64,000 nt of DNA, from assembly GCF_000151315.2 (NCBI RefSeq), contig NW_011887301.1, positions 427,117-491,116 of the forward strand. Reading direction: 5' to 3'. The position numbers were made by a program, and so were the translations under genes. Below the pieces are notes generated by a model. It had not been told where the DNA came from. It made no database searches and worked only from the letters and a program-made list of their open reading frames with translations. How positions within the stretch are numbered: the stretch's first letter is position 1; every line of letters begins with the position of its first letter. Of the stretch, positions 34,501 to 47,549 are shown one piece after another. This stretch comes from Capsaspora owczarzaki ATCC 30864. Taxonomy: Eukaryota > Opisthokonta > Filasterea.

Positions 34501-35879
34501 TCTTTTTGCCCACCAACACGGTCAACGATGTGCTGGCAGTGCTGACTCCCCAATTCTCCGACCTGGCTCAGCTTGTCGGCTTGAACACCACGCTGGCCAG
34601 CTCGACCGACGTGTTCACCGTGTTTGCGCCAACCGACGATGCTCTCGCCGCGCTGCCTGCGGACGTTGTGGCTGGCGTGTACCCCGCCCTCCTGACCAAG
34701 ATTTTGCAGCACCACGTTGTGCCCAGCACTGTTCTGTTTGACGTGGTCATCCAGGCGAGCTTTGGTCGCCAATTTACCACGCTGACTGGCGAGAACATTA
34801 CGTTTGCCGCAGGCGCAGCTCCCGGCGACGCTGTTCTCAACCCTGGCACGTGCGCCATCAGCGCGCTGGACTCGCTCAACGTCAACCTTGCCAACAATGG
34901 CGTTGTTCAGCTGCTCGCCGAAGTCTCGCTGCCCGCGTTTGACGTGCTCGACCAAATCCAGTACAACGGCTTCCAGTCGTTTGCCGAAGGCCTCGCGACC
35001 GTCGCGCTCGACCAGCCTGTTGCCACCAGCCCCGCAGTCACTGCATTTGCCCCGTCCGATGTCGCCTTTGCCAACCTCACCGCCGCTCAGCAGGCGCAGC
35101 TGGCGGATCCCGCCTACCTCAAGCTGGTGCTCCAGACCCACCTGCTCCCCATCGTTCTTCCTCCCTCGCAGTTCGTCGACAGCACCTATGTTCAGTCGAT
35201 CGCGTCTGGCGTTGGCAGCAAGCTCATCCTCAACCACTACGAAGGCCAGGATTACGTCAACGGCATCAAGGTCAACTCTGCCATCAGCGGCACCAACGGC
35301 ATCGTCTTTGGCCTCGACGAGGTCATCTTCCCGGTCAACGTGTCGCTGTTTGGTGCCATCTCCCAGCTGCCGAGCGATCTGTCCACGTTTGTTTCCAAGG
35401 TCCAGCTCGGCAACCTCGAGGGCTTGCTCAGCAACACCGACCGCATCTACACGGTGTTTGCCCCGTCGAATGCCGCCTTTGCCGCCTTTGAACACGACTC
35501 GCGCCTCGACAATGCCGACTTTGTCTCCAAGCTCATTCAGTCGCACATGGTCAGCTCGGCGCTCTACGCCCCTGGCATCACCAACGGCAAGTCCGTGTTG
35601 ACTGTTGGCGGCACCCAAGTTGTTCTGCACACCAACGGCACCAACATTTTCTTTGACACTGCGCTCGCATACAAGATCAATCTGCCCGCTGCCAACGGTG
35701 TCCTGTACGTCATCGACAAGGTCATCATCACTCCTGCGCCCCACGATTCCGGCAGCAGCAGCAACAGCGGTGCCATTGCCGCTGGTGTCCTCGTCCCTCT
35801 CTTTGTCATTGGTGCCGCCGTGGGCTACTACCTGTACCGTCGCCGCCAGGCCCGTTACCAGTACTCTCCTCTGATTTAA
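31518..35879 (+). CDS. Intronless surface protein with ten fasciclin (FAS1) domains
   Basis: A single exon encodes 1,453 residues. A signal peptide (MAKSSTPLMAMLAAVVLMLA...ASA) is followed by ten FAS1 domains of about 140 residues. Each carries the H1 motif of TVFAPTDAAL or FAPSNAAFA type, and many carry the later NG-x-hydrophobic-h-hDxVLhP motif (GVIHVIDGVLLF, GIVHLIDTVLLP). A membrane helix near the end (IAAGVLVPLFVIGAAVGYYLY) and a 13-residue tail RRRQARYQYSPLI complete a type I protein. FAS1 domains mediate adhesion to matrix or other cells in animals (periostin, TGFBI) and also occur in plants and bacteria, so extracellular adhesion is the likely role. Many N-x-S/T sites fit a secreted glycoprotein. 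The start at 31518 gives the signal peptide; the frame is open a little further upstream. The lack of introns contrasts with most neighbours. Confidence 0.92.
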   Translation: MAKSSTPLMAMLAAVVLMLALTASAETILEQLTADGQYTQFLDFASQYGLNETILANTTTTFTVFAPTDAALQALTPDQLAQFTAGGAASILYLVLDGKVQRSDLHTNDLRATLAGTTFVVGNYPAAQNNLFTFNGIPIDPTVADVSNGLIFPLNTTVPLLPTNYMTGAIASGTIGNVAVSVFAAAVARLPLIAERLNTSGPYTLFVMSDAAISAVLPDAALANDEFMTQLLLLHISSGAWFSSAINATLQGSASFELTSLNTKPLSVAVNATDDGGVALNNGQARIVATDATQINGVIHVIDGVLLFKPSELLAALKGFSNLTAHLSTAGLLAQLDAGSNFTLFAPTDDAFAALSSAQQNALVSSPAATKELLSYHVVSEPVKTLDISLPIISKPTLQGGQINLGMYSSGAYFVGSAELDYDTVDLPVAGGSYLQALDGVIHNVGSEPVSAFFTPSTPLLYTSSDKFTTFLALAANTDLNQLLNGSLNSFVTVFAPSNAAFASLDTAVVSFLIANPDVAIYLLGFHVSEGAPYSLSFDFSTTPSPLVAVSGGDFYVEQPVEGTLRVQNTSTTRSVDWIGANGAVHVLDSVLVPPARISVALVFNNLTTFATLLRNTSLPSLIDPGSYTLIAPTNAAFASLDPAVIDRLHTDSDFLLAFLQFNSVIGDHPYDTLVSSTSAILLPNIANSVVRFDTSDTTVFAQGARLSSAPIQPTSGIILIVDKVLLPPTGDLLAVLETLNSTSAVGAVLGNTTLQGALSSPTANLTAFVPSNAAFETIPSQVRGVFAGSLLSKILAHHIVPDQLVYGALLPDFINKSFTTLQGDTIGLAFANSEFVITPDNAKVVSLDAAPASNGIVHLIDTVLLPVLNTFDVLQWDSYVTFASKLLQTNQSALLETAPIVTVFAPSDLAFSKLTPQELADFNDLTFASDAFDYMILTQQFNASDATDGQQLQDDGLILFVNKIGNKVYVNGKALDLAPAVTSNGVIYGMDDVVFLPTNTVNDVLAVLTPQFSDLAQLVGLNTTLASSTDVFTVFAPTDDALAALPADVVAGVYPALLTKILQHHVVPSTVLFDVVIQASFGRQFTTLTGENITFAAGAAPGDAVLNPGTCAISALDSLNVNLANNGVVQLLAEVSLPAFDVLDQIQYNGFQSFAEGLATVALDQPVATSPAVTAFAPSDVAFANLTAAQQAQLADPAYLKLVLQTHLLPIVLPPSQFVDSTYVQSIASGVGSKLILNHYEGQDYVNGIKVNSAISGTNGIVFGLDEVIFPVNVSLFGAISQLPSDLSTFVSKVQLGNLEGLLSNTDRIYTVFAPSNAAFAAFEHDSRLDNADFVSKLIQSHMVSSALYAPGITNGKSVLTVGGTQVVLHTNGTNIFFDTALAYKINLPAANGVLYVIDKVIITPAPHDSGSSSNSGAIAAGVLVPLFVIGAAVGYYLYRRRQARYQYSPLI

Positions 35880-36197
35880 AAAGAGTCAGGCGAGCAGGAC
35901 CCTTGGACGCTTTGGTTGAAATTCTTCTTCTTGAGCAGATGGTCCCTTTTGTTTCTTTCAATACACTTGACAAAAAATGTCGTCGTTATTCGATTCGATT
36001 GCTCAGAAACCCGAGATGTGTCATTTTTGAGCACTGCTTTGTTTGTTTTGCTACGAAATAGTCTGGTGTTTGAGATGGTGGTTGCGGTGTCATCGCATTC
36101 TGACAAGTCGAAACCGCTTTGCGATTTTTTTTTTTTTTTTTTTTTTTGGATTTGGAAGGAGAACAGTTCTTTTTCTTTTCTCTTTTCTCTTTTCGAA
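35880..36197. other. Intergenic region before filamin-like gene
   Basis: This 318 bp stretch holds the FAS1 gene 3' end and the promoter of the next gene. It contains a pure T-run of about 22 at 36126-36148. No coding sequence was recognised. Confidence 0.5.
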
Positions 36198-38433
36198 ATG
36201 AGTTGGCAGGACATTCAAGTGCGCGTCTTCACCGCGTGGGTGAACGAGCAGCTCAAGGAGCGCGGCATGCGTGTCGGTGACAAGGAGCCTCTGCACAAGG
36301 AGATGATTGACGGCATTGCGCTGATCAACCTGCTCGAAATCATCAGTGCAAAGAAGCTTCCCAGGTATTGAAATTCTATTGGAAATTGGAAAAAAAAAAA
36401 AAAAAAAAAAACTCGCACAACAACGAGTGGAAGTTGCATCGACTCGCTCGTTCCAGGTGCAAGTTGGCCGTCGCGTTGTTGGACGCACAGTGCTTTTGGT
36501 GATTGTCGAATGACCTTGCTCGACGAAGCGCAACGAAGCGAGAGAATGAAGGGTCAAAACATCCAACAAGATCGCTGCCAAAACACCTTTTCGTTTTTTT
36601 TGGGTTTTTTTTTAACGGAATTGGTGACGCATTCACACTGTGGGTTGTACCGCAGTACTTGTGATCACACTCACCAACCTGCTTGCCGCAAATGTGGGTG
36701 TCTGTGTGTGTGTCAATGGCAGGTACAACAAGCACCCGCGCTCGCCCTACCAAAAGCTCGAAAACCAAAAGGCAAGCGCACACTGGAAACGGGCGAACAT
36801 TCCAAAAATGTTCAGTTGTGTTTCAGTCTGTTTCAGAAATTTCAACTCAGTTTTTTTTTTTTTCGAAATCCTTTGGTCATTGTTGAACAGATCGCGCTGG
36901 ACTTTATTGCGAGCGAAGGCCTCAAGCTCGTCAACATTGGCGCAGAGGACTTGGCGGACGGCTCGCTCAAGCTCACGCTCGGCCTGATCTGGACGCTCAT
37001 TCTGCGATACCAAGTCCAGCGCGGCTCTGGCGACGACAGTCTCTCTGCCAAGTCTGAGCTGCTCAAGTGGGTCCAGTCCAAGATCCCCGAGTACAACATT
37101 ACTGGCTTTACCAAGGGTGAGTTTGCGTCTTTTTGTCTTGTTTTTTTGTGGTTGTTTGTCTTGTGGTTTTCCATTCCAAAAACACAAAAAACTCACTTTG
37201 TCAACCCGACAAATTTCTGCAGACTGGAACAACGGCAAGGCGCTCTGTGCACTGACCAACGCCGTCGCCGAGGGCTCGTTCCCCAACCATGCCTCGCTCG
37301 ACCCGACCAAGGGCGCCGACAACAACCGCGACGGCATGAACAAGGCCAACGAAGTGCTCCACATCCCGCTCATCATGAACCCCGAGGATCTTGCGCACCC
37401 CAAGGTCGATGAGCAGTCTGTCATGGTGAGTCGAGTGATGTTGAAAGTGCAGGGTTCGTGTTGCGGCGTTTTCCTGGTTTTAACATGTACCTCTCCTCCT
37501 GCTGCTCCTACCCATGACAGACCTACATTTCCTACTTCTGGAGGGCCACTCCGATCGCCAAGCGTACGTTGGAACAATCAGTCTGAGTGGTGTGTGGCCC
37601 TTGACCTTCGTTCTCATTTTTCTCTCTTGCGCTCTTCATTGTTACCCCTCTCCCCTCTCCCCTCTCCCCTCTCCCTAAAATAGCCAACCAAGCCAACCAG
37701 TGCTCGGCTTACGGCCGTGGTCTTGTCGAAGGCATTGTCAGCGAGCCCGCAGAGTTCACTGTCGAGACGCCCTCCAAGGACTGTGGCAAGCTCGAGGTCA
37801 AGGTCTTTGGGCCCGCCAACGCGCCCCAGAACGTCCAAGTCACGCCCGTGCCAAACGACCCCTCGCGTTACAATGTCGTCTACAACCCCACCGAACCCGG
37901 TGACTATGAGGTGCATGTCACCCTCGACGGCGTGCACATTCCTGGCAGCATTTTCCATGTCACTGTCTTGGAGCAAGTCAGTCTCGGTGGCGAAGGCAAG
38001 ATTCGCGTGTACTTTTCCACCACGTCCTCGACGGACAAGGGCCGCAAGGACGTCATTGAGCTTCAAAAGCTTCTCGAGGTGAGAATGGCGTTTCCACGCT
38101 GTTACGCTGTTGTTGTTGTTGTTGTTGTTGTTGTTGCTGTTGCTGTTGCTGTCTTGCTCATCGCTTTGATTCCTTCGTTTGAACAACCCTTTTCCACTGT
38201 TCACACAGACCAAGAAGATCCACGAGAGGCCAGATTTCGAGCCGTGGTACCCGATTGACATCTGGACCCAGGCCGACCGCAACGCCGTGTTCAAGCGTGC
38301 TGGCACCCGCAACCTGCCAATCGTGTTTATCGATGATGAGTATGCTGGCGATGCCGACCGCATGTACGAGCTTGAAGCCAGTGGCAAGCTCAACCAGCTT
38401 CTGAAGTACAACGAGAACAAGAACAAGAAGTAA
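36198..38433 (+). CDS. Tandem CH domain-filamin repeat-SH3BGR (glutaredoxin-fold) protein
   Basis: I read 435 residues in seven exons: 36198-36364, 36723-36771, 36891-37116, 37223-37425, 37521-37563, 37684-38078 and 38209-38433. Residues 1-110 are a CH1 domain (VRVFTAWVNEQL, KEMIDGIALINLLE, LGLIWTLILRYQV) and about 115-220 a CH2 domain (LLKWVQSKIPEYN, WNNGKALCALTNAV). Together these make the actin-binding module of filamins. A single filamin Ig repeat follows (VFGPANAPQNVQV, PGDYEVHVTLDGVHIPGS), then a C-terminal SH3BGR/glutaredoxin-like domain (IRVYFSTTSS, LPIVFIDDEYAGD). The protein probably binds F-actin. The SH3BGR fold usually lacks redox activity, and no CxxC is seen. Intron 2 uses a GC donor (AAAAG then gcaagc). 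Domain calls are firm; the combination is unusual. Confidence 0.9.
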
Positions 38434-38809
38434 AGTAGCAATGCTTCTTTTTTTTGTCTTGTCCCACCATTGTCGCAACCTCGCACTGTATTGTTCATGT
38501 TGATGTACATGCCAAGTTGTGACCCCAATACATTCGTTTCGAGAAGAAGAGCAGCGTGAGCCGGTCATGTTTTTGAGCAAATTCGGCAATTCAACAAAGG
38601 AACTGTACGGCTTTTGTTTTTGTTGAGGGTTTCCCGAGTATAAACACCACAAGAGTTGCTGTTGTACCCCCTACCTTGAACTCAACCTCCTTGACAACCC
38701 GTGTCTGCATCGGCTCAATAAATTTGATTATTCAGTCCATTTTCCCCGTTATTTTTTTTTTTTTCCTTTTTGGTTGTTCATCCCTTTTCTCGAAATCCAA
38801 ACTTTGACC
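38434..38809. other. Intergenic region between filamin-like and Melted genes
   Basis: This 376 bp stretch holds an AATAAA at 38718-38723 and a T-run near 38752-38764. The first 290 bp are probably 3' UTR of the filamin-like gene and the remainder promoter of the next. No coding sequence was recognised. Confidence 0.5.
38718..38723 (+). other. AATAAA, candidate poly(A) signal
   Basis: A canonical hexamer lies about 285 nt after the stop of the filamin-SH3BGR gene. It is the only obvious one in the interval and lies just upstream of the next gene. Confidence 0.4.
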
Positions 38810-42529
<3,720 letters not shown>

Positions 42530-44342
42530 GTTGTTGGGTTTGGTTTCGAGATCGTGCATTTTCGTTTGTTGTTCTTTTTTTTTTCTTTTTTTTCTGTGTT
42601 GACATGCTTGCCATCATTCAATAAAGTCTTGCAGTTGGTTGTTTTCTTCGCTGATGGTGGAGATCGTGTAGATGATGTCTCTCAATCCTATTCTTTGGCT
42701 TCCAGGCCTAGGTGAACGATCGATGTCTTCTATTCTTCTGAGAAGCGTTGAGCAGCAAGCTCCAGGGTTGAAACTAAATTCCCATGTGCCTTCCTCCTCT
42801 TCCTCTTTGTTTCTCTCCTTGTCCTTCTTTTTGCATCAATCGTTATTCATATGAGGATGAACGCCATGCAAGATCCGAGCTGCTCAGTCTCCTCTTTCCA
42901 CCGTTGTTTCAAGTGAGTTTGTATTTATTTTATTTTTTATCATTGTATTCATTCAACTCTTTCTCGTCTCTTCTCGCTTGCTTGCTTCGCTCTGGCGCTC
43001 CCTTCTTGCCAGTCGCTTCCTCTTCGACTTTTATCACTGTTGCTCTGCTCTCCGATGACCAGCACGAGAGAGGGGGCTCTGTTCGTTGCCTCCACTCGCT
43101 AGGCTTGTTTCATTATTTTTTTTTTATTTGGTTTCATTCCTGCGGCATACAATGGTGGTGGTGGAGAACAAAGGCGATCGAAACCACTCATCCATGCGTG
43201 TCCAGTCTGTGAATGCTCCCTTCTTAATTGTTGATCTACTATATTGTTGGCAGTGGGAGTCCGTCGATGCCAATGCCGGGATGAAACGACTGAAGAAGGG
43301 TCATGTCTGTGGTCTGTGGGCTGAATCCCCACCAAAACCGCACGCTCTGCAGTGTGTCACTCCATCTCACACTTGCCCACACTCGCTCACACTCACAAAA
43401 TCGCATTCTCATGTTGCATTATAGGAGTGTGCTTAACATTCTCGGGGGGGGGGTTGTCGCTTTGCACCAGCGCACATCACCGCGTCGGTCGCTGTCTCAC
43501 ATTGTTTGACCCGTTTCCTCATTCTCCCGCCCCTTCCTTTTGCTCCTTCCTTCTGGTGTCTCTGCCACTGTTTCACTCTTCCCAAGTCTCACTTGACTCT
43601 CATTCTCCTTTCTCAATGAGAGAGCATCGCTGTCGATCGTTCTCTCTTCTCTGCCCTTCTTTTCCCGCTCTTTCCATCTCTCTCTCGCTCTTCCCGCCCA
43701 CCCCCACACCCCCCAAACACCGCTCACAATCATCTTCCATCTTCCCTCTTCTTCTTCATCATCATTTCATCCGTTGTTTCAACTCCCCAAGGGACTCCCC
43801 TGTCTCTCTCCTTCTCTCCAATGCTCATTCAATACCGCTCACGCGTGGCTGAATTTTGAGGATGGGGTTTTTTTTTTTTTTTTTTTTTCATTCCGACTTT
43901 TGACGCACTTGTTTCGAGTTTTTTTTTCTTACTTTTCATTCTTACTTTTTGCTCTCTTTTTTTTTCTTGCTTTGACTGAACTTTGACTCCAATGTATGAG
44001 GAATGAACAATCCAGTCCATTCAATGAATGTGCATTGACGCTGGGAGTTGGATGTCCAAGGTTGGAACTGAGGAATGGAGGAATTGGGGGGACATTCTAC
44101 TGGAATCTGCATCACCCGGCATGTCGCCACGGACACTGTGCAGCTATGGTTGAACCAAATGCAACTGGTGATGTACTGACTTAATTGTGCGGATTGATCT
44201 GCCTATCGCTCTTGTCAGCGCATAGGAGCTACTTTTGAAGTTAGAGAAACCGCACTCATCCTCAATCAATCCTCAATCAATTCATCGTCAAGCTCAAAAG
44301 CACACGAGGCAAACAACGAGCCGACCTGGAGTCAACCGCATC
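42530..44342. other. 1.8 kb intergenic region, pyrimidine-rich
   Basis: A poly(A) signal candidate AATAAA lies at 42620-42625, after the Melted stop codon. The rest is rich in C/T on the plus strand (notably 43500-43800), with a T-run of about 24 near 43866-43889. Frames of 100-170 codons exist but are Ser/Leu/Phe low-complexity strings with no family similarity. It presumably contains the promoter of the pseudokinase receptor gene. Confidence 0.5.
42620..42625 (+). other. AATAAA, candidate poly(A) signal of Melted gene
   Basis: A canonical hexamer lies about 90 nt after the Melted homologue stop codon, in T-rich 3' UTR context. Confidence 0.5.
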
Positions 44343-47332
44343 ATGTCGAGGACTAGGTCGGGTCTGGTCGTGCTACTCTTGCTGGCGGCGCTGTGCTGCC
44401 AACACGCTACCGCTCAGTCGTCTCAGACTCTGATGCTCTACAACCTGGGCCTGGTCCCTTCGGATCCGTCCGCGCTTGTCGTCAACACGACGCAGTTTTA
44501 TGCAACAGTGTGCATTCGCGACGCTACAGTCAATCCTTCCGATTGCGCCCAAACCACCACAACCCCCGTGTTCACGGTCCCTGAGACCGGCTCCATCTCT
44601 CCGCCTTCCGTTGTTTACAGCAATCCGAGCGCTGTGCTTGTAAGTTGGAGAGGACCGCGTGTGACTGTTGTGCCCAAATGTCATCATACTCACGCTCACC
44701 TTTTCCGCAGACGCCGTACAATTTCGATGTTTACGTATACCGCGTTGCTGACGCCGTGCTGGCACCAGACCAGCTGGTCGCCTTCCTCCACCGTGAAAAC
44801 TCGGTGATGGTGTGGGGCCAAACCGACGAGTTTGGCGGCAGCGCGACCCCTTCGGCCATGCCGCAATCCATTGCTCCGTCACCCACAGCTGGAGCAGCTT
44901 CAGCCACCACCTGGACCAGCACCATTAGCTACAACATTCAGATTGCGTGTACGAGCGATCACTATGGACCTTTTTGCAACATTTCGTGCTCGCCCGCCAT
45001 CACTTGCAGTGGCAGCGGCTCGTGTGTGTCGGAGACTGGCGCGTGTGCTTGCGACAGCGGCACGTACGGCTCGGATTGCAGCATGACATGCACTTGTGTT
45101 CATGGCACTTGTGACGAGACCAGTCTGGATGGCTCTTGTGTCGCTGGCTCCTGCGAGGCTGGTTTCGAAGGCCCGCTTTGCGATCAGGGTAGGTTGTGGT
45201 GCGACGTTGTTGATGGAGTTTTGGCGAATCTGCTTCTCGCGGGTGCTTTTTCGTCATGCTCACGAGGGGAAATTTGTCTTCTTTGGATGTGCTTTTGTTC
45301 AGAAATGGTGACTTCTTCTTCCACAGATTCTCAAAGTTCAACCGTTGCAGAGGAGCCTTCCACAACGACTTTCGTTGCCAGCGAAACTCCCTCAGCAGAA
45401 GTCTCTTCAACTGAGCTGCTCTCGAACACCCCATCAGTCACTCCAGACTACTCCTCGAACACTCCGTCAGTCACTCCAGACTACTCGTCACACACCCCGT
45501 CAGTCACGCCAGAATTTACGATGCCAACCGACATTGTTTCAAGTCAATCTGTAGTTAGTATGCCCGGCCCCTCGCAGGCGGTGTCATCGAGTGATCTGGC
45601 CTCAGACACTACCACTGCTCAAGAGTCGGAACCCGTCTCATCCACAGCTCTGGAGGCCGCGTCGTCGACCTCCGTCGAAGCCCAAACAGCAGCAGCCTCC
45701 TCGCCTGCCGGAACAACATCTGCTCCTTCGCACAGCACTGGTGCACCAGCGCCAGACTCGGGCAGCAGCAGCAGCTCGCTGGGAGCAATCATTGGTGCGG
45801 TGGTTGGTGGCGTGTTTGGCATTCTGCTGATTGTGTTTGTGGTCGTGTGTCTGTGCCGTGGACGTCATACGGGCGTGCGTTGGGGATCGGTGCGCAAGCA
45901 TCCTGCCAGCCGGGACGTGGAGATGGCCGCGCGCAGCAACAGCTCGACCAGCATCCTTACCAGCGTCAATGGCAATGGCAGTGGCAATGGCACTCCCAGC
46001 GAAACACGCGTGGCCTCGTCGGGCATTGAGGAGGTGAACGCTTCCCGAAACGGCACTGCCAAGAGAACGATGCGTGGAAGCGGCTCGATTGGCGCAAAGT
46101 CCACACTCACGCGTGCTTTTGCCGCTTCTGCCGCGGCCGGTGGAACTCGCGGACATCAAGCTTCTACGGGTACGCTGTCTGCCGCCAGTGGTAGTGCCAT
46201 GCTCAGCCCGGCCGCGCGCGAAATTGAAGCTGCAGGCGGCGCTCGCATCACGCTTCCTGCTGGGTTGCAAGAGTTGCTGTACGACTCCAACGACATTGCT
46301 CTCCGAGGCGAAATTGGCACGTGCCAGTTTGGCCGCATTTTCCATGCCGATCCGGCCATCGTCGCGTCCTCCACCACCGACACGAGCAAAGAACCGCCTC
46401 GAAAAGCCGCACTCCTGCTCTCGGGGTACTCTACTCCGGTTTTGCTCGTGCAAAAGCTGCTTGAGGATGTGGCCGTTTTGAGCAAGTGCGATCACGAAAA
46501 TATTGTTCGCATCTCTGCGATTTGGCTTCCTCCCCACCTCCCTCTGTCGGCGGCTGTGATTTTCGAGCGCAGTCCCTTCGGCAACCTCCGCCAAGTCTTG
46601 CATCGCTTGGCCGCCACGTCGTCCAACCCAGCAGCATGCATCCAGCCCGAACTGGAGCCTGACACGGCTGCTGGCGGGGCGCGTCCTTCCGCACTCGCTG
46701 CCTTTGGCTCTGCGCAAGACCCGCTCAAGTGGCCCACGCCCCTGAGTCCCGCTCTGGTCACGCACATTGCGTTGCAAATCACCGAGGCGCTTGCGCATCT
46801 GTCATCTCGCGGGCTAGTGCACGGGCGTCTGTCTTGCCGAGCGGTGCATGTGTTTAGCTACAGCACCGTCAAGCTTGGCATGGTAGAGATGGACCCCGTC
46901 GTCCCAGGCGATCAAGAGACCGCCGCTGGCATGGTGTTATTGCGCACAAAGATTCCCACCAGTCCCGCTGGCGATGTTTGGCGCTTTGGCTACCTCCTGC
47001 ACGAACTCGTCACTTGCGGCGAGCTCGGCACGTTTGGCGGTTGCCCCAGCGACGCGACGGTTGTTGGAATGCTCCTTCCAGGGCGCACTTCGCCCTTGCA
47101 ACGGCCGCCGCATTGCTCGACTGAAATGTACGTTTTGCTGCGATAATTGTTGCATTTGTTTGGACAACAGGAGGGTCGCTCACTTGTCTCTGGCTGTAGC
47201 TTTGCGATGATGACAGACTGCCTCGCCCTTGGCTCGCCCGAGCAGCCGACATTTGCACACCTTGCGAACACGCTTCGGCGACTCGACAAACCGTCTCTCT
47301 CAGCCGAAAATTCCATGGTCTCTATTTGTTAG
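44343..47332 (+). CDS. Receptor tyrosine-kinase-like pseudokinase with DSL/EGF-like ectodomain
   Basis: I read 902 residues in four exons: 44343-44639, 44711-45188, 45327-47127 and 47200-47332. It has a signal peptide (LVVLLLLAALCCQHATAQ) and a novel N-terminal domain that leads into a DSL-like SDHYGPFCNISC and EGF-like Cys pairs (CVHGTC, CEAGFEGPLC). Then come a Ser/Thr stalk with three TPSVTP repeats, a membrane helix near 409-435 and a kinase-like domain near 576-890. The kinase fold is shown by EIGTCQFGRIF, LLEDVAVLSKCDHENIVRI, GDVWRFGYLLHELVTCGE and QPTFAHLANTL. Catalytic residues are missing: no VAVK lysine, HGRLSCRAV instead of HRDLAARN, and no DFG (LGMVEMD region). This points to a tyrosine-kinase-derived receptor pseudokinase that signals by binding. 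The loss of three separate motifs makes activity very unlikely. Confidence 0.86.
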
Positions 47333-47549
47333 TTAGCGATCAATTGTATTTTTTTTTCAACAAAAACAAAAAAGCAAAAATCACACATCCGAATCCAGCA
47401 ACAACAACAAAAATCCTTTCAACATGAGCCAGGATGGTCAACATCAAAACAACAGAACACACAATCGAAAACTAGCACACCAACGACGGAAACATTGCAA
47501 CAAATCCATAGCAATCAGTCCAGAAACGAAAAAGCTGCCAGCAGCGTGT

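Noticed and set aside
34170-35744. A 524-codon minus-strand frame opposite the FAS1 gene
   Set aside because: Same reason: antisense of a GC-rich single exon, without domain or signal.
42784-43852. Overlapping plus-strand frames of 110-170 codons
   Set aside because: Pyrimidine-rich low-complexity DNA read as Ser/Leu/Phe strings; no domain and no matching exons.
45638-46798. A 386-codon minus-strand frame opposite the pseudokinase exon
   Set aside because: It mirrors the kinase-like coding strand and has no independent support.
44343-47332. Active receptor tyrosine kinase
   Set aside because: The ATP-binding lysine, the HRD aspartate and the DFG motif are all absent in the only frame that fits the fold.
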